Below are positions 48,183 through 57,036 of a DNA stretch of 64,000 nt, one piece after another. The stretch covers positions 1 to 64,000 of the forward strand of contig VGWJ01000010.1 of the NCBI GenBank assembly GCA_016873635.1, read 5' to 3'. Made by a program: the position numbers and the translations under genes. Below the pieces are notes generated by a model. It had not been told where the DNA came from, did no database searches, and saw only the letters and a list, made by a program, of their open reading frames with translations. The first letter of the stretch is position 1; every line of letters begins with the position of its first letter. Source of the DNA: Lentisphaerota bacterium. Its GTDB lineage: Bacteria; Verrucomicrobiota; Kiritimatiellia; UBA8416; VGWJ01.

Positions 48183-49223
48183 ATGAAGGAACAGAAGTCG
48201 CATCCCCTGGCCGGGGCGAAGGTCCTGGTGACGGGGGCCAGCGGTTTCACCGGTTCCGTGCTGACCGGAAAGCTGGCGGCCGCCGGGGCCCGGCTGCGCG
48301 CCATTGCGCGGCCGACCTCCCGGATCGAGGCGCTGGCCGGCCTGCCGGTCGAATGGTTCCGGGGCCAGGTCTTCGATCCCGGGCTGGTGGCGCGGGCGGC
48401 GGAGGGCGTGGAATACGTTTTTCACGTGGCCGCGGCGTTCCGCGAGGCAAAGAACCCCGACGACTACTACCGTGAAGTCCACGTGGACAGCACGCAGTTG
48501 CTCGCCCGCGCCGTTGTGGGCAAACCTCAATTCAGGCGTTTCGTGCACGTTTCCACGATCGGGGTGCACGGGCACATCGAGAACCCGCCCGCGGACGAGG
48601 AAAGCCCGTTCCGCCCCGGCGACGTCTACCAGCGCACCAAGGCCGAAGCGGAACTGTGGATCCGCGATTTCGCGCGCGCGTCGGGCCTGCCCCTGGCCGT
48701 GATCCGTCCGGCCGCCATCTACGGCCCGGGCGACCGCCGTCTGCTCAAACTTTTCAAGATGGCGTGCTGGCCCGTCTTCCCGCTTCTGGGCAGCGGGAAA
48801 TGCCTCTACCACCTGGTCCACGTTGAAGACCTGGCCGAGGCCCTGATTCTGGCGGCGACGCACCCCGCCGCGCTGGGCGACGTGTTCATCGCGGGAAGCA
48901 GGGAGCCGATTGCCATGGCGGACATGGCGCGGATCGTTGCCGGCGAACTCGGCAGGCGGGCCCGGATCGTGCGGATTCCGGTCGGCCCGTTCTTTGCCGC
49001 GGCGGCGGTGTGCGAGGCGGTGTGCAAGCCGCTGGGCATCGAGCCGCCGCTGTACCGCAGGCGCGTGGCGTTCTATACCAAGGACCGGGCCTTTCGCACC
49101 GACAAGATCCGCGACAGACTCGGATTCGAATGCCGCTACTCCAACGAGGAAGGCATTCGCATGACCGCGCGCTGGTACCGCGACGCGGGTTGGCTCCGGT
49201 CCGGCGGACGCCGGAAGACCTGA
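48183..49223 (+). CDS. NAD-dependent epimerase/dehydratase (extended SDR)
   Basis: 346 aa. Rossmann motif VLVTGASGFTGSVLTGKL at 15-32 and the catalytic VYQRTKAEAE (YxxxK), with VSTIGVHGH as the serine/threonine region. Downstream LPLAVIRPAAIYGPGDRR and the HVEDLAEALILAA block follow the 3-beta-HSD/dTDP-glucose-type extended SDRs. Probably converts a nucleotide sugar, working with the glycosyltransferase encoded alongside, or a hydroxysteroid/terpenoid-like substrate. GGCGGATG precedes the start; a seven-base gap separates the 3' ends of this gene and the helicase. Confidence 0.88.
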   Translation: MKEQKSHPLAGAKVLVTGASGFTGSVLTGKLAAAGARLRAIARPTSRIEALAGLPVEWFRGQVFDPGLVARAAEGVEYVFHVAAAFREAKNPDDYYREVHVDSTQLLARAVVGKPQFRRFVHVSTIGVHGHIENPPADEESPFRPGDVYQRTKAEAELWIRDFARASGLPLAVIRPAAIYGPGDRRLLKLFKMACWPVFPLLGSGKCLYHLVHVEDLAEALILAATHPAALGDVFIAGSREPIAMADMARIVAGELGRRARIVRIPVGPFFAAAAVCEAVCKPLGIEPPLYRRRVAFYTKDRAFRTDKIRDRLGFECRYSNEEGIRMTARWYRDAGWLRSGGRRKT

Positions 49224-49229
49224 GGGACT

Positions 49230-50669
49230 TCAGGCCGACGGCCGCGGCGGGCCGACCGGCGTGCCGGCGGGCCGTCCACGGCCGCGCCCGCCTCTGCGCC
49301 TTCGCCTGCGTTTCGGGGCCCCGGCCGGAACCGTGCGCCCGGCCTCATCGCCCGGCGGGTGCGCGGCATCGCGGGCGGGAGCGCGCCCGGCCGCGTGGCG
49401 GGGAGCGTGCGCGGGAGGGCGCGGCTGCGGTTTGCGCGCAATCGGGGGCGGGGGTTCCGCCAGCAGCGCGTCGTCCGGATACGTGCAGCGCAGTTCCCGG
49501 CCCATGTACGCCTCGATGTCCGGGATCATGAACGAATCGTCTTCGCAGGCGAAACTGACCGAGGTCCCGGTGGCCCCGGCCCGGCCCGTGCGCCCGATGC
49601 GGTGGACGTAGTCCTCGGGATCGTGCGGCAGGTTGTAGTTGATTACGTGGCTGATGCCCTCGACGTGCAGGCCGCGGCCGGCGACGTCGGTGGCCACCAG
49701 CACGCGCAACCGGCCGCCGCGGAAATCCTCCAGCGTCTTCTGCCGCGTGACCTGGCTCACCTCGCCCGAAAGCAGCGCGCAGTGTATGCCGTGGTCGCGC
49801 AGGCGGTCGGTGAGGCGGCGCGTGATGTCGCGGCGGTTGCCGAAAACGAGCACCGGCCCCTCGCTTTCGCGCAGCAGCAGGTTGAGCAGCAGCTTGAACT
49901 TGTCGCGGGCGGTCGTGATGTAGACGACCTGGTTGACGGAGCTCACGGCGACCTGTTCGCGGTCGATCTCAACCGCGACCGGCTCGCGCGTCCACTGGGA
50001 GGCCAGGCGCGCCACCTCCGGCGTGAGCGTGGCGCTGAACATCAGCGTCTGGCGGCGGTCGCGGGGCGGCAGGCTGTGGACGATGCGCCGTATGTCGGGA
50101 ATGAACCCCATGTCCAGCATGCGGTCGGCTTCGTCGATGACGAGGATCTCCACGTGGCCGAGGTGCAGGCTGCCGCGTTTCAGGTCCAGGAGTCGGCCGG
50201 GCGTGGCGACCAGGATATCAACCGGCCGGGACAGGGCGTGGCGCTGCTCTTCGTAAGGAACGCCGCCGATGACGGCCATCACGTGGCAGCCGCAGTGTTT
50301 GCCGAGGGCATGCGCTTCCTTCTCGATCTGCAGGACCAGCTCCCTGGTTGGCGCGAGCACGAGGACCCGCGGCGCGCCGGGGCGGCGGCCGTCGAGGGGC
50401 TTGCGGAGAATGTGGGTGAAGGCGGCGATCAGGAACGCCGCGGTCTTGCCCGTGCCGGTCTGAGCGCGGCCGGTTGCGTCCGATCCCCGCAGCAATGACG
50501 GCAGGATCTCGGCCTGGATCGGAGTGCAGTGCGTGAAGCCGAGATCTTCCACGCCGCGCAGGATCTCCTTCGGCAGGTCAAGCTCCGGAAAACGCCTGCG
50601 CGGCGGATCGGCGGGCGCATCTTTGCCCAGGAGCCTTTGCCGGAGCGTGTTCAGCAGTCTGCGGACCAT
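49230..50669 (-). CDS. DEAD-box RNA helicase (RhlB/RhlE type)
   Basis: 479 aa from ATG 50669 (an upstream ATG 50735 is less likely). Q-motif LGFTHCTPIQAEILPSLLRG, motif I AQTGTGKT, motif II VIDEADRML, SAT in LMFSATL, and motif VI HRIGRTGRAGATG. The last 70 residues are Arg/Pro-rich (RNA-binding tail). ATP-dependent RNA unwinding in ribosome assembly or RNA decay, cytoplasmic. The Q-motif and core similarity to RhlB are strongest, but the tail is RhlE-like. Confidence 0.94.
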   Translation of the reverse strand: MVRRLLNTLRQRLLGKDAPADPPRRRFPELDLPKEILRGVEDLGFTHCTPIQAEILPSLLRGSDATGRAQTGTGKTAAFLIAAFTHILRKPLDGRRPGAPRVLVLAPTRELVLQIEKEAHALGKHCGCHVMAVIGGVPYEEQRHALSRPVDILVATPGRLLDLKRGSLHLGHVEILVIDEADRMLDMGFIPDIRRIVHSLPPRDRRQTLMFSATLTPEVARLASQWTREPVAVEIDREQVAVSSVNQVVYITTARDKFKLLLNLLLRESEGPVLVFGNRRDITRRLTDRLRDHGIHCALLSGEVSQVTRQKTLEDFRGGRLRVLVATDVAGRGLHVEGISHVINYNLPHDPEDYVHRIGRTGRAGATGTSVSFACEDDSFMIPDIEAYMGRELRCTYPDDALLAEPPPPIARKPQPRPPAHAPRHAAGRAPARDAAHPPGDEAGRTVPAGAPKRRRRRRGGRGRGRPAGTPVGPPRPSA

Positions 50670-50806
50670 ATGTTTCTCGGGGTATCGGAGCGCGAGGATG
50701 CCGCGGGAAAGCCTGATCCGCCGATCCAGTTGCACTTCGAAAACAACGGAATAGTAGCACGTACGGTGACGGCGTCAAGGCATGGCACCTGATACTGAAA
50801 AACATA

Positions 50807-50835
50807 TTGCACTCATCTGATGAGGCTGCTATATG
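50807..50835 (+). promoter_or_regulatory. Promoter with operator palindrome of the GntR-controlled cluster
   Basis: TTGCAC (50807-50812), 17-bp spacer, TATATG (50830-50835). Within it lies the perfect palindrome CTCATC-T-GATGAG (50812-50824), directly behind the -35, where a bound GntR/FadR dimer would block RNA polymerase. Size (13 bp) and position are typical for autoregulation by the regulator encoded 32 bp on. Confidence 0.6.
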
Positions 50836-50866
50836 AACAGCCCATTGTTCTTCAGGAGAATTCAGA

Positions 50867-51625
50867 GTGATCAGAATCGATTCCAGCAACTCAGGCCCGG
50901 CGGATAATGCCAGGCCGGTCGTTTTGCGGAAAGTCAGCGCGGCGGATGCCGTTGTCGCGCACCTGAAGGATCGCATCCGCGGCGGCGAGTTTGCGCCGGG
51001 CCGGCCGCTGCCCAGCGAACGGGAGCTCCTGGGGCAGATCGGGGTCAGCCGCCTGACGCTGCGTGAAGGTCTGGCGCGGCTGACGGCGCTCGGCATCATC
51101 CGCGTTCGCCACGGTAAGGGCGCCTTCGTGGCGGACACCGTGAAGAGCAGTGCCCTGGGCGATGTGCTGTTGCCCTTCTGCTCCCAGGGAGACGCCGGGC
51201 GAATGCAGGACCTCGTCGAGGCGCGCGGCCTCATCGAAGGCGAACTCGCGGCCCGCGCCGCGGTGCGGCGAGGAAAGGCGGACCTGGATCGGCTTGCCGA
51301 ACTGCTGGTCCTTACTCCCGAGGAACTGGAGGATACCGCGACCTTCGCGAGTCGCGACCTGGCCTTCCATCGCGAAGTGGCGCGTATCGCGGGCAACGCG
51401 TTCCTGACGCTGATGCACGAGGCCATCTGCGGCCACGTCGAAGCGTTCCTCGTCCGGTATGGCCGCTCCCGTCGCGCCCGCGCGGCCGCCATGGAACGGC
51501 ACCGTCCGATTCTCGATGCGATTGCGGCCGGCGCCGTGGAACAGGCGCGGGAGACCGCACGTACACACACGCTCGCCTGCCTGTCCGCCGTCCAATCCGC
51601 CCGCAAGCAGAAGGCGCGTTCATGA
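50867..51625 (+). CDS. GntR-family regulator, FadR subfamily
   Basis: 252 aa from GTG 50867 with AGGAGA seven bases upstream. Winged helix at about 25-90: VVAHLKDRIRGGEFAPGRPLPSERELLGQIGVSRLTLREGLARLTALGIIRVRHGKGAFV. The C-terminal FCD effector domain (LVEARGLIEGELAARAAVRR and HREVARIAGNAFLTLMHEAI ... HRPILDAI) has the conserved Arg and His ligands. It probably represses the following genes until a small organic acid binds. Overlaps the next gene as ATGA. Confidence 0.93.
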   Translation: MIRIDSSNSGPADNARPVVLRKVSAADAVVAHLKDRIRGGEFAPGRPLPSERELLGQIGVSRLTLREGLARLTALGIIRVRHGKGAFVADTVKSSALGDVLLPFCSQGDAGRMQDLVEARGLIEGELAARAAVRRGKADLDRLAELLVLTPEELEDTATFASRDLAFHREVARIAGNAFLTLMHEAICGHVEAFLVRYGRSRRARAAAMERHRPILDAIAAGAVEQARETARTHTLACLSAVQSARKQKARS

Positions 51626-52314
51626 ACAATACGCAAACCCTCGCCTTGATTCACACCAGTCTGGTCTTCCTCACCGTCGAGACGATGATGAAGGACCTGT
51701 TCGCGGAAATCCTGCCCGGCGTCCGGCTCATCAATATCGTGGACGATTCGCTGCTGCCGGACGTCATGCGGGTGGGGCACATTCCGCCCGCGGTCTCCTC
51801 CCGCATGACCGACTATGTCGTCGCGGCGGAGAAGACCGGCGCGGATGCCATCCTCTCGCTCTGTTCGTCGCTGGGGCCGGCCGTTGACGCCGCCAGGCCG
51901 CGCGTGCGTATTCCGGTCCTCAAGATTGACGAGGCCATGGCCGCCAAGGCCGCGGCCGACGGGCAGCGCATAGGCGTCATGGCGACGGTTCCGACGACGC
52001 TCGGGCCCACCTGCGACCTGATCCAGGCGCAGGCGGATCGCATCCGAAAGACCATCCGGATCGAGCGCAGCCTGGTTGCGGGCGCGTTCGAGGCCCTGAT
52101 GGCCGGGAACAAGGGGGTGCACGACGAAAAGGTATTCGATGCCGGCCGCGCGCTGGCGGACAAGGTGGACCTGATCGCCTTCGCGCAGGCCTCCATGACG
52201 CGTCTGGCGCCGCGTATGGGCGAGTTGACCGGACGTCCTGTGCTAACGAGTCCCAGACTGGGTATCGAGAATGCGCGGGACGTTCTGCAGAGCCTGCGAC
52301 AAAAAGCAAGCTGA
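51622..52314 (+). CDS. Asp/Glu racemase-family protein
   Basis: 230 aa. LIHTSLVFLTVETMMKDLF at the N-terminus, the first cysteine in AILSLCSSLGPAV, and C-terminal FAQASMTRLAPRM, where the second catalytic cysteine of true Asp/Glu racemases is replaced by serine. This one-cysteine pattern is known from arylmalonate decarboxylase-like and other non-racemase members, so racemisation is doubtful. Coupled to the regulator gene. Confidence 0.8.
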   Translation: MNNTQTLALIHTSLVFLTVETMMKDLFAEILPGVRLINIVDDSLLPDVMRVGHIPPAVSSRMTDYVVAAEKTGADAILSLCSSLGPAVDAARPRVRIPVLKIDEAMAAKAAADGQRIGVMATVPTTLGPTCDLIQAQADRIRKTIRIERSLVAGAFEALMAGNKGVHDEKVFDAGRALADKVDLIAFAQASMTRLAPRMGELTGRPVLTSPRLGIENARDVLQSLRQKAS

Positions 52315-52359
52315 AGAATGGAAGTGACGGCTCGTGACGCGTCTCGCGATAGAAGAGAC

Positions 52360-52445
52360 CGGTTGACGACTACGGCGACGACTACGGATAACGAGAGGCC
52401 TCCCTCATTTTCGTCCACCGTAGTCGTCGCCGTAGTCGTCAACCG
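52360..52445. repeat. Palindromic repeat A1 (28-bp perfect arms)
   Basis: Arms 52360-52387 and 52418-52445 are perfect reverse complements. Each arm contains a tandem pair of GACGACTACGG units. A 30-bp spacer separates them. It lies just before the kinase gene. A near copy is at 53867. Confidence 0.85.
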
Positions 52446-52508
52446 ATCCGCAACACCTGAGTACTTGCAGATGAAGATGCAGATTCCCGTTGCCATGAAG
52501 GAGCAGGA

Positions 52509-53873
52509 TTGAGCGACCTTCCCGCCATCGTGGTCCTCGACGATGATCCCACCGGAACCCAGACCGTGCATGGCGTCAGCGTGCTCACGACGTGGGACGC
52601 CGCGGATCTGGAGGCGGTGTTGCGAACAGAGCGGGTGTTCTACCTGCTCACCAACTCCCGCGCCCTGACGGCGCGGGCGTCCGAGGACTTGCACCGGGAT
52701 CTGATGCGCCACCTCCTCGCGGCTGCCCGGACGACGGGCCGCGAGATCGAGATCGTGAGCCGCTCCGATTCCACGCTGCGCGGCCACTACCCCCTGGAGC
52801 CCGACATCATCCGGGAGGAACTGGCGCGGGCCGGTCAGCCGGTAGACGCCGAATTGCTGATTCCTTTCTTCGGGGAAGGCGGCCGCGTAACGTTCAACGA
52901 CGTGCATCACGTTGTTCATGCCAGGCGGCCCGTGCCCGTCGCGGAGACCGAATTCGCCCGCGACGCCACGTTCGGTTTTCATAGCTCCAACCTGCGCGAC
53001 TGGATCGAGGAAAAGACCGGCGGCCGGGTGCGAGCCGCGGACGTGGGCGCGGTGAGTCTCGCCGATGTTGCGGCGGGAAGCGCCGCCGTGGCGGACCGGC
53101 TGGTTGCGGGGGTGCCGTCTGGCCGGATGATTGTGAATGCCCGGGATTACGCGGATCTGGAAGTGGCGGTGGCCGGCATTCGCGAGGCGCGACGACGGGG
53201 GCGGCGCTTCGTATTCCGGACGGCCGCTTCCTTCGTGCGCGTCTACGGCGGCATTCCCGAGAGACCGCTGCTGACCGGCGCGGAAATCGTTGATCCGGCT
53301 GGAGCGGGAGGCCTGGTGATTGTGGGATCGCATGTGCCGAAGACCACGGCGCAACTGGAGCGCCTGCTGGCCGGCAACGCCTGCGAAGCGATTGAAGTTG
53401 ACGTTACTGCGGTGGCGGACGGCCGTGGCGATGTCGAGATGGAGCGAACGCGGATGCTCGCCGAGACCGCCCTGCGCGCCCGGCGCACGGCGGTGGTCTT
53501 CACCTCGCGGCAACTGTTGCGGGCCAGGGCGGAGATGTCGGAGCGCAACCTGGAACCGGCGGCCGCGATTTCCGCGGCACTGGCATCGCTGGTCCGGCGT
53601 TTACAGACGCGGCCGCGATTCCTGATCGCCAAGGGCGGTATTACATCGAGCGATGTGGCCACGCGGGGGCTTGGCATCCGCCGCGCCGAAGTGCTGGGGC
53701 AGATTCTGCCCGGCGTCCCGGTCTGGCGCCAGGGCGCTGAAGCCAGGTGGCCGGGTGGCTGTCTGATCGTGTTCCCGGGGAATGTGGGCGGGGATGAGGC
53801 GTTGCGGGAGGTGGTTGAGGAGTTCAGATCGTGTGAGGATCCGAGCGAGAGCATGGGAAAGGGCATCGGTTGA
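52509..53873 (+). CDS. Four-carbon acid sugar kinase (DUF1537/OtnK type)
   Basis: 454 aa starting at TTG 52509 with AAGGAG upstream. N-terminal substrate domain begins PAIVVLDDDPTGTQTVHGV, the DDDxTG signature of DUF1537, with SRSDSTLRGHYPLEPD next (R-S-D-S-T-L-R-G-H). The C-terminal ATP domain has RFLIAKGGITSSDVATRGL and PGGCLIVFPGNVGGDEAL. These kinases phosphorylate erythronate, threonate and related acids. Its stop codon (TGA 53871-53873) falls within the left arm of repeat A2. Which acid it uses is unknown. Confidence 0.92.
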   Translation: MSDLPAIVVLDDDPTGTQTVHGVSVLTTWDAADLEAVLRTERVFYLLTNSRALTARASEDLHRDLMRHLLAAARTTGREIEIVSRSDSTLRGHYPLEPDIIREELARAGQPVDAELLIPFFGEGGRVTFNDVHHVVHARRPVPVAETEFARDATFGFHSSNLRDWIEEKTGGRVRAADVGAVSLADVAAGSAAVADRLVAGVPSGRMIVNARDYADLEVAVAGIREARRRGRRFVFRTAASFVRVYGGIPERPLLTGAEIVDPAGAGGLVIVGSHVPKTTAQLERLLAGNACEAIEVDVTAVADGRGDVEMERTRMLAETALRARRTAVVFTSRQLLRARAEMSERNLEPAAAISAALASLVRRLQTRPRFLIAKGGITSSDVATRGLGIRRAEVLGQILPGVPVWRQGAEARWPGGCLIVFPGNVGGDEALREVVEEFRSCEDPSESMGKGIG

Positions 53874-53951
53874 TGACTACGGCGACGACTACGGTGGACG
53901 GGGTGATATACTCCACTCGTCATCCGTAGTCGTCGCCGTAGTCGTCAACCG
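53867..53951. repeat. Palindromic repeat A2
   Basis: Second copy of the repeat at 52360: arms 53867-53894 and 53924-53951 with one mismatch and a different 29-bp spacer. The arm sequence (GACGACTACGG units) is the same. The kinase's last codon and stop lie in its left arm. Confidence 0.85.
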
Positions 53952-54040
53952 AAACGGACAGAAAAAGCAAGGGATACAGAACCGCAGTTTAGATTGTTCC
54001 GTCACGATATGCGATGCAAATGCGTCGCATCTTTGTCGTG

Positions 54041-54094
54041 AGCTTTGTCGCGAGCTTTGTCGACAAAGTTTCCGACAAAGCTCGCGACAAAGCT
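54041..54094. repeat. Palindromic repeat B (22-bp perfect arms)
   Basis: Arms 54041-54062 and 54073-54094 are perfect reverse complements around a 10-bp spacer. Each arm is a tandem pair of AGCTTTGTCG-like units, and a third unit precedes the left arm. Layout equals repeats A1/A2, but the unit sequence differs. Confidence 0.8.
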
Positions 54095-54100
54095 TGGGTT

Positions 54101-54116
54101 GCGGGCGTTAGCCCGC
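54101..54116 (+). terminator. GCGGGC-GTTA-GCCCGC hairpin in leader
   Basis: A perfect 6-bp GC stem and four-base loop followed by CTTAAAAA, 21 bases before the aminotransferase ATG. It may be an attenuator or mRNA stability element; no T-run is present. Confidence 0.35.
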
Positions 54117-54137
54117 CTTAAAAACAGGAGACACCGT

Positions 54138-55244
54138 ATGAATGCACTGAAAGACGTGAAGGAAACGCTGCTGATGGGGCCGGGTCCGTCCTGTGTGCCG
54201 CCCGCGGTCTATGCGGCGCTGGGGCTGCCGACGATCGGGCATCTGGACCCTCGTTTCATCGCCGTGATGAACGAGATCAAGAGCATGCTACAGCAGGTGA
54301 TGCAGACAAAGAACGAGGTCACCCTGCCGATGTCCGGCACGGGATCCGCCGGCATGGAGACCTGCTTCGTCAACATGATCGAGCCCGGCGATCGCGTGCT
54401 GGTGCTCATCAACGGCGTGTTCGGCCAGCGCATGCAGGATGTGGCCACACGGCTCGGCGCGCAGGTTGACACGCTCGAGTTCGAGTGGGGGACGCCGGTG
54501 CAGGTCGGTGCCGTGCGCGCGAAACTGGCGAACAACCGCTACCGGATCGTGGCCGTGGTGCACGCGGAGACGTCCACCGGTGTGCGCAGTCCCGTGGCCG
54601 AGATCGGCGCGCTGGTCAGGAGCGCCGGCGCCCTCTACATGGTGGACGGCGTGACCAGCCTGGGCGGCATTCCGGTGACGCTCGATGCCTGGGGCGTGGA
54701 CATCTTCTATAGCGGCACACAGAAATGCCTGTCGTGTCCGCCCGGGCTGGCACCCGTGAGTTTCTCGCCGCGGGCGGTAGAGAAGCTTCGCAATCGCAAG
54801 ACCAAGGTGCCCAACTGGTACCTGGACGTCAGCATGATCATCAACTACTGGCAGGGCGCGAAGCGCGCGTACCACCACACGGCGCCCATTAACATGCTCT
54901 ATGGCCTGCACGCCGCGCTGGATACGATCCTGCAGGAGGGCCTGGAGCCGGTCTTTGCCCGGCATCGCGCGGCGCACGAGCAACTGGTCGCCGGTCTCGA
55001 AGCTATGGGGATGCAGATGCTGGTGGCGCCGGAGTATCGCCTGCCGATGCTCAATGCGGTGAAGATTCCCGCCGGCGTGGACGAGGCGGCTGTGCGCAGC
55101 CGCCTGCTGACGGAGCACGGTATCGAGATCGGCGCTGGCCTGGGCCCGCTCGCCGGCAAGATCTGGCGCTTCGGCCTGATGGGCCACACCGCCCGGCCGG
55201 AAAACGTGGAACGGGTGCTGCGGAGCCTGGAGAGCGTTCTGTGA
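54138..55244 (+). CDS. Class V aminotransferase (serine/alanine-glyoxylate type)
   Basis: 368 aa from ATG 54138 with CAGGAGA upstream; the track's earlier start lies in repeat B. The start LLMGPGPSCVPPAVYAAL, the SGTGSAGMETCF block, and the PLP site YSGTQKCLSCPPG (Lys near 200) are diagnostic of the alanine/serine-glyoxylate and phosphonate aminotransferase group. The reaction is a PLP-dependent amino transfer to glyoxylate or pyruvate in the cytoplasm. In this cluster it may remove the amino group of a small amino acid whose carbon skeleton is further degraded. Exact substrate unresolved. Confidence 0.92.
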   Translation: MNALKDVKETLLMGPGPSCVPPAVYAALGLPTIGHLDPRFIAVMNEIKSMLQQVMQTKNEVTLPMSGTGSAGMETCFVNMIEPGDRVLVLINGVFGQRMQDVATRLGAQVDTLEFEWGTPVQVGAVRAKLANNRYRIVAVVHAETSTGVRSPVAEIGALVRSAGALYMVDGVTSLGGIPVTLDAWGVDIFYSGTQKCLSCPPGLAPVSFSPRAVEKLRNRKTKVPNWYLDVSMIINYWQGAKRAYHHTAPINMLYGLHAALDTILQEGLEPVFARHRAAHEQLVAGLEAMGMQMLVAPEYRLPMLNAVKIPAGVDEAAVRSRLLTEHGIEIGAGLGPLAGKIWRFGLMGHTARPENVERVLRSLESVL

Positions 55245-55298
55245 GATGAAAATGGTTGATGGCAAATGGCTAATGGCTGATGGCTGATGGAGAGAGCC

Positions 55299-56648
55299 AT
55301 GACAACGTATCACGAACCTGCAAAAGAACTTCCGATTGTCGGAACGTACGATGTGCTGGTCTGCGGCGGAGGCACCTCCGGCATACCGGCGGCCATCAGT
55401 GCGGCGCGGGCCGGCGCGCGGGTGGCGCTGATCGAGCGCTACGGCTTCCTGGGCGGTGTGCCGGCCATGTGCATCATGCCCTGCTGGCATGGGCTCAACC
55501 GGCATCACTCCGGGCTGCTCACCGAGTGGGCTCGGCGCGTCTCCGGCGTCACACCCGGCCCGGACCCGCTACGGGCGAACCACATGGAGCCCGAAGCCGT
55601 GAAGCTCCTGGCGCTCGAAATGCTGGACGAAGCGAAGGTCGAAATCCATCTGCACACCTGGATTGCCGGAACCGTCAAGGAAGGCAACGTCGTGCGGGGG
55701 GTGATCACCGAAAGCAAGTCCGGCCGGCGCGTCTTCCTGGCCAAGGTTGTTATTGACGCCACGGGTGATGGCGACGTGGCGTTTCATGCCGGCGCCGAGT
55801 TCCGCAAGGGCGATGACCAGGGCCGGGTCCAGGGGATGACCGTCCGGTTCCGCATCGGGGGAATCAATTTCGCCCGGTATTTCGACTGGATGGTGAAGCC
55901 GGAAAATCGCCCCTATTTCACGACGACGCACGAGAACATCGCCGAGGCGCGCACGCGGGCGCTGGCGGGGCAGGACTGGTTCCTGACCGCCGATCTGTCG
56001 CCGCTCTACCGCCAGGAGAAAAACGGCAAGGATTTGCCCATCGCCAGCTACTTCAACTGCAGCAGCATCCGGCCGGGTGAACTGAGCTGCAACGCCACGC
56101 GGGTCGAGTGGCTCGACGGCACGGTGGAGGAGGATCTGACGAAGGCCGAGATCGTCTGCCGCCGGCAGGTGCGCGCACTGCACGAGTTCCTGCGCCGGCG
56201 CGTGGACGGGTTCGAGAACTCACGGCTGATCGAAACCGCGCCCCAGATCGGCGTGCGCGAATCGCGCGTCATCGTGGGCGACCACGTGGTCACGGAAGAG
56301 GACTGCCGCAAGGCCGAGAAGTGCGAGGACCCGATCTTCCGCGCGCAGGTCGCCTTCGATCTGCACAATCCCGGCAATTACTCCTGCGAAGTGCTCAAAG
56401 ACGACCATTTCACGCCGTATCGCGCCCTGCTGACCAAGGGACTGGAGAACCTGATGACGATCGGCCGTGCCATGTCGTCCGACCACGTGGCCAACTCCTC
56501 CACGCGGCAGATGTTCCGGGTCTTCACCGTCGGCGAGGTCGCCGGCCTGGCGGCCGCGATGGCGGTGCGGAAGAACGTGACCCCGCGCGCTCTCCCCTAC
56601 GCCGAGTTGAAGGCCGGCATGATCGAGAGGGGAATCCGGTTTGAGTGA
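55299..56648 (+). CDS. FAD-dependent oxidoreductase
   Basis: 449 aa from ATG 55299 (GGAGAG upstream). N-terminal dinucleotide fold TYDVLVCGGGTSGIPAAISAARAGARVALIERYGFLGG, then VVIDATGDGDVAFHAGAEFR and RAMSSDHVANSSTRQMFRVFTVGEVAGLAAAMAV near the C-terminus. This is the FAD_oxidored group (PF12831 type), common in PVC and Bacteroidota catabolic clusters. Cytoplasmic dehydrogenase or oxidase for a small organic or amino acid. Short tandem ATGGCTGATGG-like repeats precede it. Confidence 0.9.
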   Translation: MTTYHEPAKELPIVGTYDVLVCGGGTSGIPAAISAARAGARVALIERYGFLGGVPAMCIMPCWHGLNRHHSGLLTEWARRVSGVTPGPDPLRANHMEPEAVKLLALEMLDEAKVEIHLHTWIAGTVKEGNVVRGVITESKSGRRVFLAKVVIDATGDGDVAFHAGAEFRKGDDQGRVQGMTVRFRIGGINFARYFDWMVKPENRPYFTTTHENIAEARTRALAGQDWFLTADLSPLYRQEKNGKDLPIASYFNCSSIRPGELSCNATRVEWLDGTVEEDLTKAEIVCRRQVRALHEFLRRRVDGFENSRLIETAPQIGVRESRVIVGDHVVTEEDCRKAEKCEDPIFRAQVAFDLHNPGNYSCEVLKDDHFTPYRALLTKGLENLMTIGRAMSSDHVANSSTRQMFRVFTVGEVAGLAAAMAVRKNVTPRALPYAELKAGMIERGIRFE

Positions 56649-57036
56649 ACCGGTGGTGTCAGGAGAAATTGACTCGTCGGAAACAGGGAATGGGAGGAAG
56701 GTGTCAACCGGGTCTGGACTGGCACGGTAGTTGCAAGAGCACTGTTGCTCCGATTGTTTCACTGGTGAGTCTCGGCGTGGGTGTCGCCATCCGAAGTAAT
56801 TGGTGACCCGTTGGTTAGGTTGATCGGCCAGCCATCGGTGATCGAAGGCGGTGCATACGCGAGTACCCTTCAGGATTGAGGAGTGGATACGCGAGTGACC
56901 TGTGGGGATGAGGCCCCCGACGAAAGGAGGAACGAAGAGAAGAGTTCAGGACCGGCTATCCGAAGTGAGCGGACGGCTCGGGAGAGAAGTCCGACCGGGA
57001 AGAAGGCAGCAACAGCGAAGCAGTGAGGAACAAGAG
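56649..57036. other. Long leader with sigma-54 promoter
   Basis: About 390 bases between the oxidoreductase and the coiled-coil gene. The -24/-12 element is at 56720; the remaining 290-nt leader contains no ORF or obvious structure, except short purine-rich segments before the start. Confidence 0.45.
56720..56735 (+). promoter_or_regulatory. Sigma-54 promoter TGGCACG-N4-TTGCA
   Basis: TGGCACGGTAGTTGCA matches the -24/-12 consensus without deviation (GG and GC dinucleotides correctly spaced). The nearest downstream gene is the secreted coiled-coil protein. Enhancer-binding activator and its sites are not apparent. Confidence 0.8.

Noticed and set aside
52360-53951. CRISPR array
   Set aside because: Repeats A1/A2 are inverted pairs with only two distant copies, no regular spacers and no cas genes. 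No CRISPR was found anywhere in the window.
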